From the IMG/VR virus record IMGVR_UViG_3300034072_000758, positions 310,001-374,000 of that record: a DNA stretch of 64,000 bases, one strand, 5' to 3'. The notes beneath the pieces are model-generated. The model made no database searches. It was not told the DNA's origin and saw only the letters and a list, made by a program, of their open reading frames with translations. Each line of letters starts with the position of its first letter. Positions within the stretch are counted from its first letter, which is position 1. Shown one piece after another: positions 41,677 through 47,429 of the stretch. The stretch is from a virus. The position numbers and the translations under genes are program-made.

Positions 41677-41762
41677 GGGACGGGTGGGATTCGAACCCAC
41701 GGAACCTTCTACAAGACCCTCCCGCGTCAATCGGGACACCTTAAGCCACTCAGTCACCGTCC
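41677..41762 (-). tRNA. Second Ser-type tRNA, anticodon read as UGA
   Basis: Long variable arm and T-arm GTGGG-TTCGAAT-CCCAC. Anticodon arm TCCCG-ATTGACG-CGGGA, loop with TGA at 34-36 but C37 and G38, which is unusual. The acceptor GGACGG/CCGTCC pairs 6 bases and the seventh is mismatched. Discriminator reads C rather than the Ser-typical G. Confidence 0.65.
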
Positions 41763-41767
41763 ATCAA

Positions 41768-41977
41768 TTAAACCGTCTGTTCTTCGATCAAAGACATATG
41801 CTTCCTGATCCAACGCATAAAGAACAATCCTTTATCCTTGGTCAAGAAGCGGGCAGTCCCGCAATCGGAGATCGGAACCGGAAACTCAAACCCATCTTCG
41901 CAGCGATAGATCAAGTTGCCGTCCTGATAGTGAACGAAGTTTACTTCGCCTTTTACTCTTGTTTTAATGTCAGCCAT
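41768..41977 (-). CDS. Small hypothetical protein (69 aa)
   Basis: MADIKTRVKGEVNFVHYQDG, with AAGGGTAAAGTG before ATG 41977. A beta-rich small protein between two tRNA genes. Confidence 0.7.
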   Translation of the reverse strand: MADIKTRVKGEVNFVHYQDGNLIYRCEDGFEFPVPISDCGTARFLTKDKGLFFMRWIRKHMSLIEEQTV

Positions 41978-42003
41978 CACTTTACCCTTTCATTCAGTGA
42001 TGG

Positions 42004-42084
42004 TGTGTCGTGATGGATTCGAACCACCGTGCCTTTCGGATGGGGGTTACAACCCCACGCAATCAACCGCTCTGCCAACGACAC
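42004..42084 (-). tRNA. tRNA-Tyr(GUA), copy 1
   Basis: Acceptor GTGTCGT/ACGACAC, anticodon loop TTGTAAC (GTA) on a GTGGGG/CCCCAT-type stem, type II variable arm ATCCGAAAGGCAC, discriminator A. Confidence 0.92.
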
Positions 42085-42085
42085 A

Positions 42086-42230
42086 TAAAGGATTAATCGA
42101 CCCCTCGCCTTCGGGCTTTTACCGCTGGTCATTAGGCTACCGGAGAGGAGTTTCCGTAGCCTCAGCTTACTATGTGCTCACCCCGTTTGGAGGCATACCC
42201 CTACTAGGTTAAAGTAAGCACTTCATTTGG
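42086..42230 (-). ncRNA. Structured spacer between the two tRNA-Tyr genes
   Basis: No gene. On the minus strand GCTTACT pairs at distance with AGTAAGC, AGGCTAC/CGGA is followed by its complement around GGAG, and GCC-CGAA-GGC forms a tight hairpin. It is longer than the other tRNA spacers and could be a processing or regulatory element. Confidence 0.4.
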
Positions 42231-42312
42231 TGTATGGTGCTGGATTCGAACCAGCGCGCCTTTCGGAACAGATTTACAGTCTGTCGGTATCGACCAACTC
42301 ACCCAACCATAC
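42231..42312 (-). tRNA. tRNA-Tyr(GUA), copy 2
   Basis: Acceptor GTATGGT/ACCATAC, anticodon arm ACAGA-CTGTAAA-TCTGT (GTA), type II variable arm TCCGAAAGGCGC, T-arm GCTGG-TTCGAAT-CCAGC. It differs in stems from copy 1. Confidence 0.93.
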
Positions 42313-42313
42313 G

Positions 42314-42385
42314 TACTCGGTAATGGAATCGAACCATTATCTTCGGAGCCACAATCCGACGCTCTTACCGTTGAGCTAACCAAGC
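42314..42385 (-). tRNA. tRNA with anticodon GUG (His), lacking G-1 and C73
   Basis: Anticodon arm TCGGA-TTGTGGC-TCCGA (GTG), T-arm AATGG-TTCGATT-CCATT, acceptor GCTTGGT/ACCGAGT with two G-U pairs. The discriminator is A and no G-1 is encoded, so it lacks the usual His identity elements and may be charged poorly or differently. Confidence 0.75.
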
Positions 42386-42467
42386 ATAGTTATAAGATTC
42401 ACAATGTAAAAGAACATGTCTCATACACGATACAAGAAGAGGCTTCTTGCTTCATTAATGAGACATT
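42386..42467 (-). other. Hairpin between the two GUG tRNAs
   Basis: ATGTCTCAT pairs with ATGAGACAT and encloses CAAGAAG-AGG-CTTCTTG (42417-42466), a strong two-part hairpin with no T-tract. Probably a processing or stability structure. Confidence 0.5.
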
Positions 42468-42544
42468 TGGGGTGACCAACGGGATTCGAACCCGCGCTTG
42501 GAGATTCACAGTCTCTCGTGCTAACCGCTAACACTATGGCCACC
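42468..42544 (-). tRNA. tRNA-His(GUG) with encoded CCA
   Basis: Acceptor GTGGCCA/TGGTCAC, preceded by an encoded G at -1, with discriminator C followed by CCA, the full set of His identity features. Anticodon loop CTGTGAA (GTG). It starts 10 bases downstream of the histidyl-tRNA synthetase-like gene, in the same transcript. Confidence 0.93.
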
Positions 42545-42554
42545 ATAAAGATCG

Positions 42555-43167
42555 CTACAGAGCTAACATCAGTCGATCAACTCCAATCGCCCAACCAATA
42601 CCTTCTGAGTATCGGCCACCACCGGCAATCTGTTTTTGTGCTCCAAGTTTGGAACACTCTGCTTCGAAACCTTCTTCAACATAATAGGTCAAACCGCGCT
42701 TAACCGAGTCCGTGAATGAGTATTCGACGCCAAGCTTGTCTAAACACAACTTCAAAAGCCTCTTGGCCTCTTCTGTCGAATTGTCAACTTCACCGAGGAT
42801 TTCCACACCAAATTGGGTGAACTCTCGATAACGACCAGCTTGAGGTCGTTCGTAGCGATAGCACCGGGAGACGTAGAAAATCCTCTTGGACTTACTTGTC
42901 TTTGACCAGTTATCCCGCCAAAGTTCTTGGACTAAGCCGGTGACTTCGGGGATCAAACATACCGGACGGTTTGCCTTATCCTCGAAAGCCCACATTTGAT
43001 TGATGATCTCAGACCCCGCCTTGTCGATGAACGTTTGTTGTTCCCACAAGGCTGGAAGAATCACTTCCTCAAATCCAGCTTCAATGAAGAGACCCCCTAA
43101 GAGCCTCGATTACACGGACGTAGGACTTAGCTTCGTCCCCTTCCAAAATTCTCGTACCTCGTAACAT
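42555..43167 (-). CDS. Minimal histidyl-tRNA synthetase-like protein, needs +1 frameshift
   Basis: Frame 0 from ATG 43167 (after TTTGGAGAATGGA) gives MLRGTRILEGDEAKSYVRVI then ...EALRGSLH and a TGA at 43083-43081. Shifting +1 at CTT-AGG-G (43101-43095) continues as LFIEAGFEEVILPALWEQQT to 42555, ~203 residues. Class II HisRS features: RGTR start, motif 2 CYRYERPQAGRYREFTQFG, the histidine motif RGLTYY (usually RGLDYY), and motif 3 GWAIGVDRLMLAL. The insertion domain and C-terminal anticodon-binding domain are absent, so it is half normal length. It is adjacent to tRNA-His. Alternatives: a HisZ-like regulator, a sequencing indel in the G5 run, or a recent pseudogene. Confidence 0.78.
43095..43101 (-). 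promoter_or_regulatory. Candidate +1 frameshift site CTT AGG G
   Basis: In the HisRS gene the frame must change between ...GAG GCT CTT and GGG GGT CTC. CTT can re-pair as TTA one base on, as at the yeast Ty1 site CUU-AGG-C. AGG is normally a rare codon, which would favour pausing. Confidence 0.5.
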
Positions 43168-43184
43168 TCCATTCTCCAAAAACA

Positions 43185-43207
43185 AAAAACCCGCCAAGAC
43201 TGGCGGG
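43185..43207 (-). terminator. Attenuator terminator T2
   Basis: Minus strand CCCGCCA-GTCT-TGGCGGG (43207-43190... read 43207 to 43190) then TTTTTTG. It lies 18 bases upstream of the HisRS start. Its 5' arm can pair with the 3' arm of T1. Confidence 0.9.
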
Positions 43208-43211
43208 CATT

Positions 43212-43239
43212 AAAAAACCCGCCTAATCGGAGCGGGTTT
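43212..43239 (-). terminator. Attenuator terminator T1
   Basis: Minus strand AAACCCGC-(9)-GCGGGTTT, 8 perfect pairs (43239-43232 with 43222-43215), then Ts. Its 5' arm AAACCCGC can alternatively pair with GTGGGTTT in the last codons of the leader peptide. Confidence 0.9.
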
Positions 43240-43277
43240 AGAAGCTTCTATGATTTTCAGTTAATCATATAGTCGCG

Positions 43278-43340
43278 TCAAAACCCACCCTTGCTAGAGT
43301 GCGAATAAGAGCAGCTATGTGAATACGACATGAAAGTCAT
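43278..43340 (-). CDS. Leader peptide rich in Ser, Tyr, His and Cys (20 aa)
   Basis: MTFMSYSHSCSYSHSSKGGF, with AAGGAACTGCTACA before the ATG. Codons 5-16 are TCG TAT TCA CAT AGC TGC / TCT TAT TCG CAC TCT AGC: all four kinds of Ser codon box, both His codons, Tyr and Cys, and nothing else. The downstream array supplies Ser (CGA, UGA, GCU, GGA), Tyr (GUA twice), His (GUG) and Cys (GCA) tRNAs that read every one of them. The last codons (GGT GGG TTT) overlap an antiterminator arm. This is the layout of an amino-acid operon attenuator, with stalling predicted when any of these charged tRNAs is scarce. Confidence 0.82.
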   Translation of the reverse strand: MTFMSYSHSCSYSHSSKGGF

Positions 43341-43420
43341 TGTAGCAGTTCCTTTGTTACCAGCGGGGGTGTGATAGGGCGCACCCTATAACGACGACTT
43401 TTTCCCTCGCCATCTTTTTC

Positions 43421-43450
43421 TATTTAGCATCTTTCGCAAAAACGTGTCAA
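43421..43450 (-). promoter_or_regulatory. Promoter of the leader-HisRS-tRNA operon
   Basis: Minus strand TTGACA (43450-43445), 18-base spacer, TAAATA (43426-43421). Predicted start near 43414, giving a ~75-base lead before the peptide. Confidence 0.75.
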
Positions 43451-43463
43451 TTTATTTTTTAAA

Positions 43464-43766
43464 TTAATTTTTGCGGGCGTTGTAGACGAATCTCCCAACC
43501 TCTTTATTATTATGAGAAGCGATAACAATGGTCGTCGCAAACGTGTCAATATCGGAGTTATCATCAACCGGTGGCTGAGACATTGTTAACTTATATCCAT
43601 ATTTTTTAGATAAATCGACAAACTCTTTCAATTGCTGACTAGAATTTCGTCCAGCAATACCACCAAAATCAAGACGCAGATAATTATTACTTGGGTTGAT
43701 GTCTTGAACCGAAGCCTCATTCAACACCATCTTGTTTTGAATTTCTCTATACCATTCGTTGTCCAT
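43464..43766 (-). CDS. Hypothetical protein (100 aa), predicted leaderless mRNA
   Basis: MDNEWYREIQNKMVLNEASV. No Shine-Dalgarno; TAAATA (43777-43772) ends exactly 6 bases before the A of the ATG. The promoter is divergent from that of the secreted nuclease. No domain recognised. Confidence 0.65.
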   Translation of the reverse strand: MDNEWYREIQNKMVLNEASVQDINPSNNYLRLDFGGIAGRNSSQQLKEFVDLSKKYGYKLTMSQPPVDDNSDIDTFATTIVIASHNNKEVGRFVYNARKN

Positions 43767-43771
43767 GCTTG

Positions 43772-43777
43772 TATTTA
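43772..43777 (-). promoter_or_regulatory. Late-type promoter element TAAATA, leaderless spacing
   Basis: Minus strand AAATAAATACAAGC then ATG; predicted +1 is the A at 43766. Confidence 0.6.
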
Positions 43778-43778
43778 T

Positions 43779-43807
43779 TTGACTTTTAGTAAAGTTGTAT
43801 GTATAAC
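43779..43807 (+). promoter_or_regulatory. Sigma70 promoter of the secreted nuclease
   Basis: TTGACT (43779-43784), 17-base spacer, TATAAC (43802-43807). The ATG at 43815 is 8 bases beyond, so the leader is 0-1 base. Confidence 0.65.
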
Positions 43808-43814
43808 AATATAC

Positions 43815-44570
43815 ATGAAAAGATTACTGATCCTCAGCCTTGTGCTGGCCTCCTTCTCTACACCTTCCTATGCGGCTCAAAAGAAGCCGTTGCCTAATGC
43901 TGTCTGTGCGCCACTAATCAAACATGTCAGCGTCATTCCGGGGCAAATGATTTGTCGTGCTGGGTACGTGGCGATCTATGACGCTCGCAACCGTATTCCA
44001 GAAATGGTGATATACAATAATGACCGAGCAAAGCTGTCAGCTTGTGGGAAACGTACTGATCGGTTCCAGCGAGACGAGAGTGTCAGTGATGGTGCTCTCC
44101 CAGCAGACTACACCGGGACAGGATATGATCGCGGTCACATGGCTCCGAACAATGACATGATTTACGATCCAGTCATTGAAGAAGAGAGCTTCATCATGAC
44201 CAACATTGTTCCCCAAAAGCCAACCCTCAATCGTGGCATCTGGAAGGAACTGGAAACTCATGCTCGTGAAAAATCATACGCGGTGGGTAATCTAACAATT
44301 ATCACCGGGGTCATCTATCGCCCGAATAATGCTCGCCTCAAGGGGCGGGTTCTGATCCCAGATGGCTTCTATAAAATATTGGTCGATCATAAAGCTAAGA
44401 CGACCGAGACATATATCATGTATCAGAACGACAAGACCGGGCCTATTTCATCCTATCTGAGCACTCGAAAAGAAGTCCAGCGCTTGACCGGCCATCGTTT
44501 TAACTTGGACGGTTATCAAGACGCCAAGTGGACAATCAGTTATCGAAACATCCACAAGGAGTGTAAATAA
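43815..44570 (+). CDS. Secreted DNA/RNA non-specific endonuclease (NUC1 family)
   Basis: 251 aa. A signal peptide (MKRLLILSLVLASFSTPSYA, cut after AYA/AQ) precedes a beta-beta-alpha-metal nuclease: the DRGH motif in GTGYDRGHMAPNNDM, then NIVPQKPTLNRGIWKELE with the metal-binding Asn. The enzyme should act in the periplasm or outside the cell. A phage use could be destroying DNA of superinfecting phage during entry, or breaking down released host DNA. The ATG at 43815 is chosen by promoter and signal peptide. Confidence 0.88.
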   Translation: MKRLLILSLVLASFSTPSYAAQKKPLPNAVCAPLIKHVSVIPGQMICRAGYVAIYDARNRIPEMVIYNNDRAKLSACGKRTDRFQRDESVSDGALPADYTGTGYDRGHMAPNNDMIYDPVIEEESFIMTNIVPQKPTLNRGIWKELETHAREKSYAVGNLTIITGVIYRPNNARLKGRVLIPDGFYKILVDHKAKTTETYIMYQNDKTGPISSYLSTRKEVQRLTGHRFNLDGYQDAKWTISYRNIHKECK

Positions 44571-44572
44571 AG

Positions 44573-44600
44573 AAAAACCCGCCAACTCGGCGGGTTTTTT
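44573..44600. terminator. Bidirectional terminator
   Basis: AAACCCGCC-AACT-CGGCGGGTTTTTT-type hairpin with A and T tracts on both sides, shared by the nuclease gene and the small membrane protein gene. Confidence 0.88.
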
Positions 44601-44601
44601 A

Positions 44602-44739
44602 TTAGTCTTTCTTCACGAAAGGAGCCAAGAACGGAAACTTAGCCAAGAGCTTTGCGAGAAGGGCTTTAGCCCAAGCCGGTGTAGGCAAGAAGAACCAACC
44701 AAGAAACAGGCCAACGAGCAAGTACAGGATATTCATCAT
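44602..44739 (-). CDS. Small membrane protein (45 aa)
   Basis: MMNILYLLVGLFLGWFFLPT is followed by an amphipathic, basic segment (KALLAKLLAKFPFLAPFVKK). GAGGTGGTAATT precedes the ATG pair and a late-type element lies at 44772-44767. One transmembrane helix plus a cationic amphipathic helix resembles small pore-forming or holin-like peptides; that role is speculation. Confidence 0.65.
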   Translation of the reverse strand: MMNILYLLVGLFLGWFFLPTPAWAKALLAKLLAKFPFLAPFVKKD

Positions 44740-44766
44740 AATTACCACCTCATAAACTGGTATAGA

Positions 44767-44772
44767 TATTTA
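44767..44772 (-). promoter_or_regulatory. Late-type promoter element TAAATA
   Basis: Minus strand CTGATAAATATCTATACC, upstream of the 45-aa membrane protein. Confidence 0.45.
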
Positions 44773-45006
44773 TCAGTGTGCGATGATTTCGTCTGTATTG
44801 AAAACCACGGGTAGGTCTTCAAATGTTTCGGGAAAATTGCTGGCGACCAGTGATTTATTAAAGATCACAATGGCTGGTGGATTGAACCACATAGTAACAC
44901 CTAATACTTTGTATTGTTCGACAAAACGATCCACGACCTCCCGAATTTCATCAGGAGATAGGTGTGGTGTTTCTACCGGGATCAGGTCTTCATATTGAGT
45001 ACGCAT
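44773..45006 (-). CDS. Hypothetical protein (77 aa)
   Basis: MRTQYEDLIPVETPHLSPDE, preceded by CCAAGGAGAATAAACT. No domain recognised. Divergent from the SWIM-like gene. Confidence 0.7.
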   Translation of the reverse strand: MRTQYEDLIPVETPHLSPDEIREVVDRFVEQYKVLGVTMWFNPPAIVIFNKSLVASNFPETFEDLPVVFNTDEIIAH

Positions 45007-45031
45007 AGTTTATTCTCCTTGGTCGTCTGTA

Positions 45032-45037
45032 TAAATA
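45032..45037 (+). promoter_or_regulatory. Late-type promoter element TATAAATA, leaderless spacing
   Basis: GTATAAATA ends exactly 6 bases before the A of ATG 45043. Confidence 0.62.
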
Positions 45038-45042
45038 AATGT

Positions 45043-45600
45043 ATGAAATGTTGCAACGAAAATCATCAGCACACTTTTAAGTGCCTGACCGAAGGGTATT
45101 TAGACGACGATAATACTCCTTACCGTCTGGATGAAATGTATTACAAAGATTTCATGAAGGAGATCAACCCAAACAATCTCCCTCACCGCGATTACGCACC
45201 TTTAATCAAGTATGTTCGATACGTTGCGACCAAAAAAGATACCATGAAATATTTTGTTCCGAACCATCTAAATGGCTGGAATACATTCATTCAATTCACA
45301 GAATGGGATGAACAAGTCAAGGACTTATCGATTACGCCACAAGAAGCCGCTCGTCTTCTATTATGGGGTGGTAACCTGAAACTTCACTGTCAATGTCCCG
45401 CCTACAAGTTTTGGGGATCGCAATACATCTTATCCCAGCTTGATTCGGCTATTGTACCGGAAGCTCGTTTCCCACACATGAGAAACCCCAATCTGAAAGG
45501 TGTGGTCTGTAAGCATCTGAACAGAACGCTTAAAGTTCTCCCATTCCATCTTGGGGATATGGCTACGCAAATCAAGAAACAGCGCCTTACTTTGAAATAA
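45043..45600 (+). CDS. SWIM-zinc-finger-like protein (185 aa), predicted leaderless mRNA
   Basis: MKCCNENHQHTFKCLTEGYL. The C-terminal half has LKLHCQCPAYKFWG and GVVCKHLNRTLKVLPFH, a CxCx(n)CxH SWIM zinc finger. SWIM modules bind DNA or protein partners. The ATG at 45043 matches the promoter spacing; a longer in-frame start would begin upstream of the promoter. Confidence 0.72.
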   Translation: MKCCNENHQHTFKCLTEGYLDDDNTPYRLDEMYYKDFMKEINPNNLPHRDYAPLIKYVRYVATKKDTMKYFVPNHLNGWNTFIQFTEWDEQVKDLSITPQEAARLLLWGGNLKLHCQCPAYKFWGSQYILSQLDSAIVPEARFPHMRNPNLKGVVCKHLNRTLKVLPFHLGDMATQIKKQRLTLK

Positions 45601-46207
45601 CCTCAAGGCACTCCGGTAACAGGTGGTAATATATGGGTTCATCACCCATGTAACCCAAATCTTTCGCTTTGATTTTGACAGTGACCGCGCCCCAAGGGGG
45701 AGTCATGACTTCGTGCGCGCGTCTGTGAGCCACCACGCATTTGATCCCAATCTCCGGGTAAGCGCTGGTGTGCCGGGGCCAGTTCGGGTGATCGCCGATG
45801 ATGCGGACCTTAGTACCATGAGGAAGTGGCTGAACGTAACCTTCCAGATGATCGCGGGGAATAATAAATTGCTCGAAATCGCGCTTGAACTGATCTTCTC
45901 TAAGTTCGCGCAAAATTTCATCCACTTCTTTGTTGGATGCGATTCTTTCGGCGAGGTCATCGGTAGATAAAGACGAATAATCGCGGCCAGCGCGGATTGA
46001 CATATAACGATGACCAAGCTCGTATTTCGACAATTTCACCACGAGAGTTTTTGTATCGCTCGCTTTTTGTCCTTGCTCGTTAGTGTAATGATAAAACCCG
46101 ATACGACCAATGAGGCCAGTCGGGTCTTCACATGTTTCATAAAACCAATTGGACGGTTTTTTGATGATCTTGACCGATTGATCCCAGACCAACTTAGATT
46201 TAGGCAT
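45587..46207 (-). CDS. Hypothetical protein (206 aa), tandem paralogue of 46545-47066
   Basis: MPKSKLVWDQSVKIIKKPSN, preceded by GAGTAGTTCG. It shares with the gene at 46545-47066 the pattern DPTGxxGxI, VKLSKYELxRHxxY, PxGTKVRIIGxHxxWPxHxxAYPxxGI and WGxVxVKxxxKxLGY. Repeated beta modules suggest a KOW/SH3-like fold. Confidence 0.65.
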   Translation of the reverse strand: MPKSKLVWDQSVKIIKKPSNWFYETCEDPTGLIGRIGFYHYTNEQGQKASDTKTLVVKLSKYELGHRYMSIRAGRDYSSLSTDDLAERIASNKEVDEILRELREDQFKRDFEQFIIPRDHLEGYVQPLPHGTKVRIIGDHPNWPRHTSAYPEIGIKCVVAHRRAHEVMTPPWGAVTVKIKAKDLGYMGDEPIYYHLLPECLEVISK

Positions 46208-46211
46208 CGAA

Positions 46212-46532
46212 CTACTCTTCACGAAACGCGGTTGGTAGACCGAACTTGGCCAGCGCGTCATCCAAAACAATTACCGCGTCGGATGCGCTGATGATTTTCC
46301 AAATAGCGCGGTTTGCGGGTAGCGTGATCTTGGACGCTGTATCGGGCAGAAGCTTTTCTGGATACCGAATACCATAGGAATCGATATTGTATTCGATCTG
46401 AACCTCGATGTTGGGCCAAGGATGACCGAAGGACGGTCCCTTATTGTCCCAAATCGCTGTCACGAACGACGATTCGTAAGTGTCCGCGATTTTCTTCATG
46501 TGATCGAAAAGGTCTTTGCCGGTCTTAGGCAT
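46212..46532 (-). CDS. Hypothetical protein (106 aa)
   Basis: MPKTGKDLFDHMKKIADTYE; lies between the two paralogues with spacings of 4 and 12 bases. No domain recognised. Confidence 0.65.
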   Translation of the reverse strand: MPKTGKDLFDHMKKIADTYESSFVTAIWDNKGPSFGHPWPNIEVQIEYNIDSYGIRYPEKLLPDTASKITLPANRAIWKIISASDAVIVLDDALAKFGLPTAFREE

Positions 46533-46544
46533 GGATTTATCCTG

Positions 46545-47066
46545 TTACGGGTTAATAACTTCCAGTTTATCTACATCGAGAAAATAGTAAAGTGGTGAAC
46601 CAGCACCATAACCCAGAACCTTGGGTCTAAATTTCACGACGACTTGTCCCCAAGCGGGGGCCATAGATGATGACCGGGCGACGATCATGCCCTCGATACC
46701 CACTTTAGGATAAGCGCACACATGCGTCGGCCAGCGTTCATGCTCACCAATTACACGAACCTTCGTGTTCGGCTTGATGGGGTATTCGTATGTTTCCAGA
46801 AGCTCGACCGGAACCACGATGTCCATGTCATCTTTATAACGACCGAGCGCTTCGTCTTTGAGGTAATATTCATCAAGACCACGATAATATTCTTGATCCG
46901 CCGCAGAAGTATACGGAACGTGGCGATTTACGTCATATTTCAGGACGGTAATCGTGGCCATCCCACCATTCACTTGTTTCACGATTCCGGTAGCCCCGGT
47001 CGGATCAGTGCTATATTCCCATTCGGGTGGCTGGGAGAGAATTTTTACAGCGTCTCCCTTAAGCAT
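46545..47066 (-). CDS. Hypothetical protein (173 aa), tandem paralogue of 45587-46207
   Basis: MLKGDAVKILSQPPEWEYST; shares the WPTHVCAYPKVGI and WGQVVVKFRPKVLGY segments with its paralogue. Its start overlaps the end of the upstream gene. Confidence 0.68.
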   Translation of the reverse strand: MLKGDAVKILSQPPEWEYSTDPTGATGIVKQVNGGMATITVLKYDVNRHVPYTSAADQEYYRGLDEYYLKDEALGRYKDDMDIVVPVELLETYEYPIKPNTKVRVIGEHERWPTHVCAYPKVGIEGMIVARSSSMAPAWGQVVVKFRPKVLGYGAGSPLYYFLDVDKLEVINP

Positions 47067-47325
47067 CGGTCGGCACTTTGCCGTTGATGATCGCTTCGAG
47101 ATCGCGGAATTGAACGTAGGTGATGTTGGGGTTCTGGATGACCGGCACGAATTTACCTTGGTCGGTGTTCCAGATTTCGGTCAGGATCGAATGCGTCCAC
47201 GTACCACCCAGCTTTTTCGTGCGCTTGATGAAAGCGCCGTTGGCGGAGACATTCACGCGGTAGATATAGTTGCCTTCGATGACTTTGTAGACAGTTTCGA
47301 TGGTGACGAGATCGCGCATTTTCAT
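47059..47325 (-). CDS. Hypothetical protein (88 aa)
   Basis: MKMRDLVTIETVYKVIEGNY with AGGAGACACATCAT before the ATG. The same leader layout (AGGAGAC, then TCATATGAAAATG) occurs at 54851. First gene of a four-gene minus operon. Confidence 0.7.
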   Translation of the reverse strand: MKMRDLVTIETVYKVIEGNYIYRVNVSANGAFIKRTKKLGGTWTHSILTEIWNTDQGKFVPVIQNPNITYVQFRDLEAIINGKVPTDA

Positions 47326-47400
47326 ATGATGTGTCTCCTGATATAATATGTCGATAGACTGACAATATCACAAATCGGTATTCTGTAAAGGCATAATCAC

Positions 47401-47406
47401 TAAATA
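47401..47406 (+). promoter_or_regulatory. Late-type promoter element TAAATA
   Basis: CACTAAATATTTTTC, 24 bases before ATG 47430, with CAGGAG in between. Confidence 0.5.
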
Positions 47407-47429
47407 TTTTTCTCAGGAGAATATAAAAT

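Noticed and set aside
43330-43412. 18-codon minus-strand frame MAREKVVVIGCALSHPRW as an alternative leader peptide
   Set aside because: Weak ribosome-binding site and no codon bias; the Ser/Tyr/His/Cys frame at 43340-43278 is better placed against the terminators.
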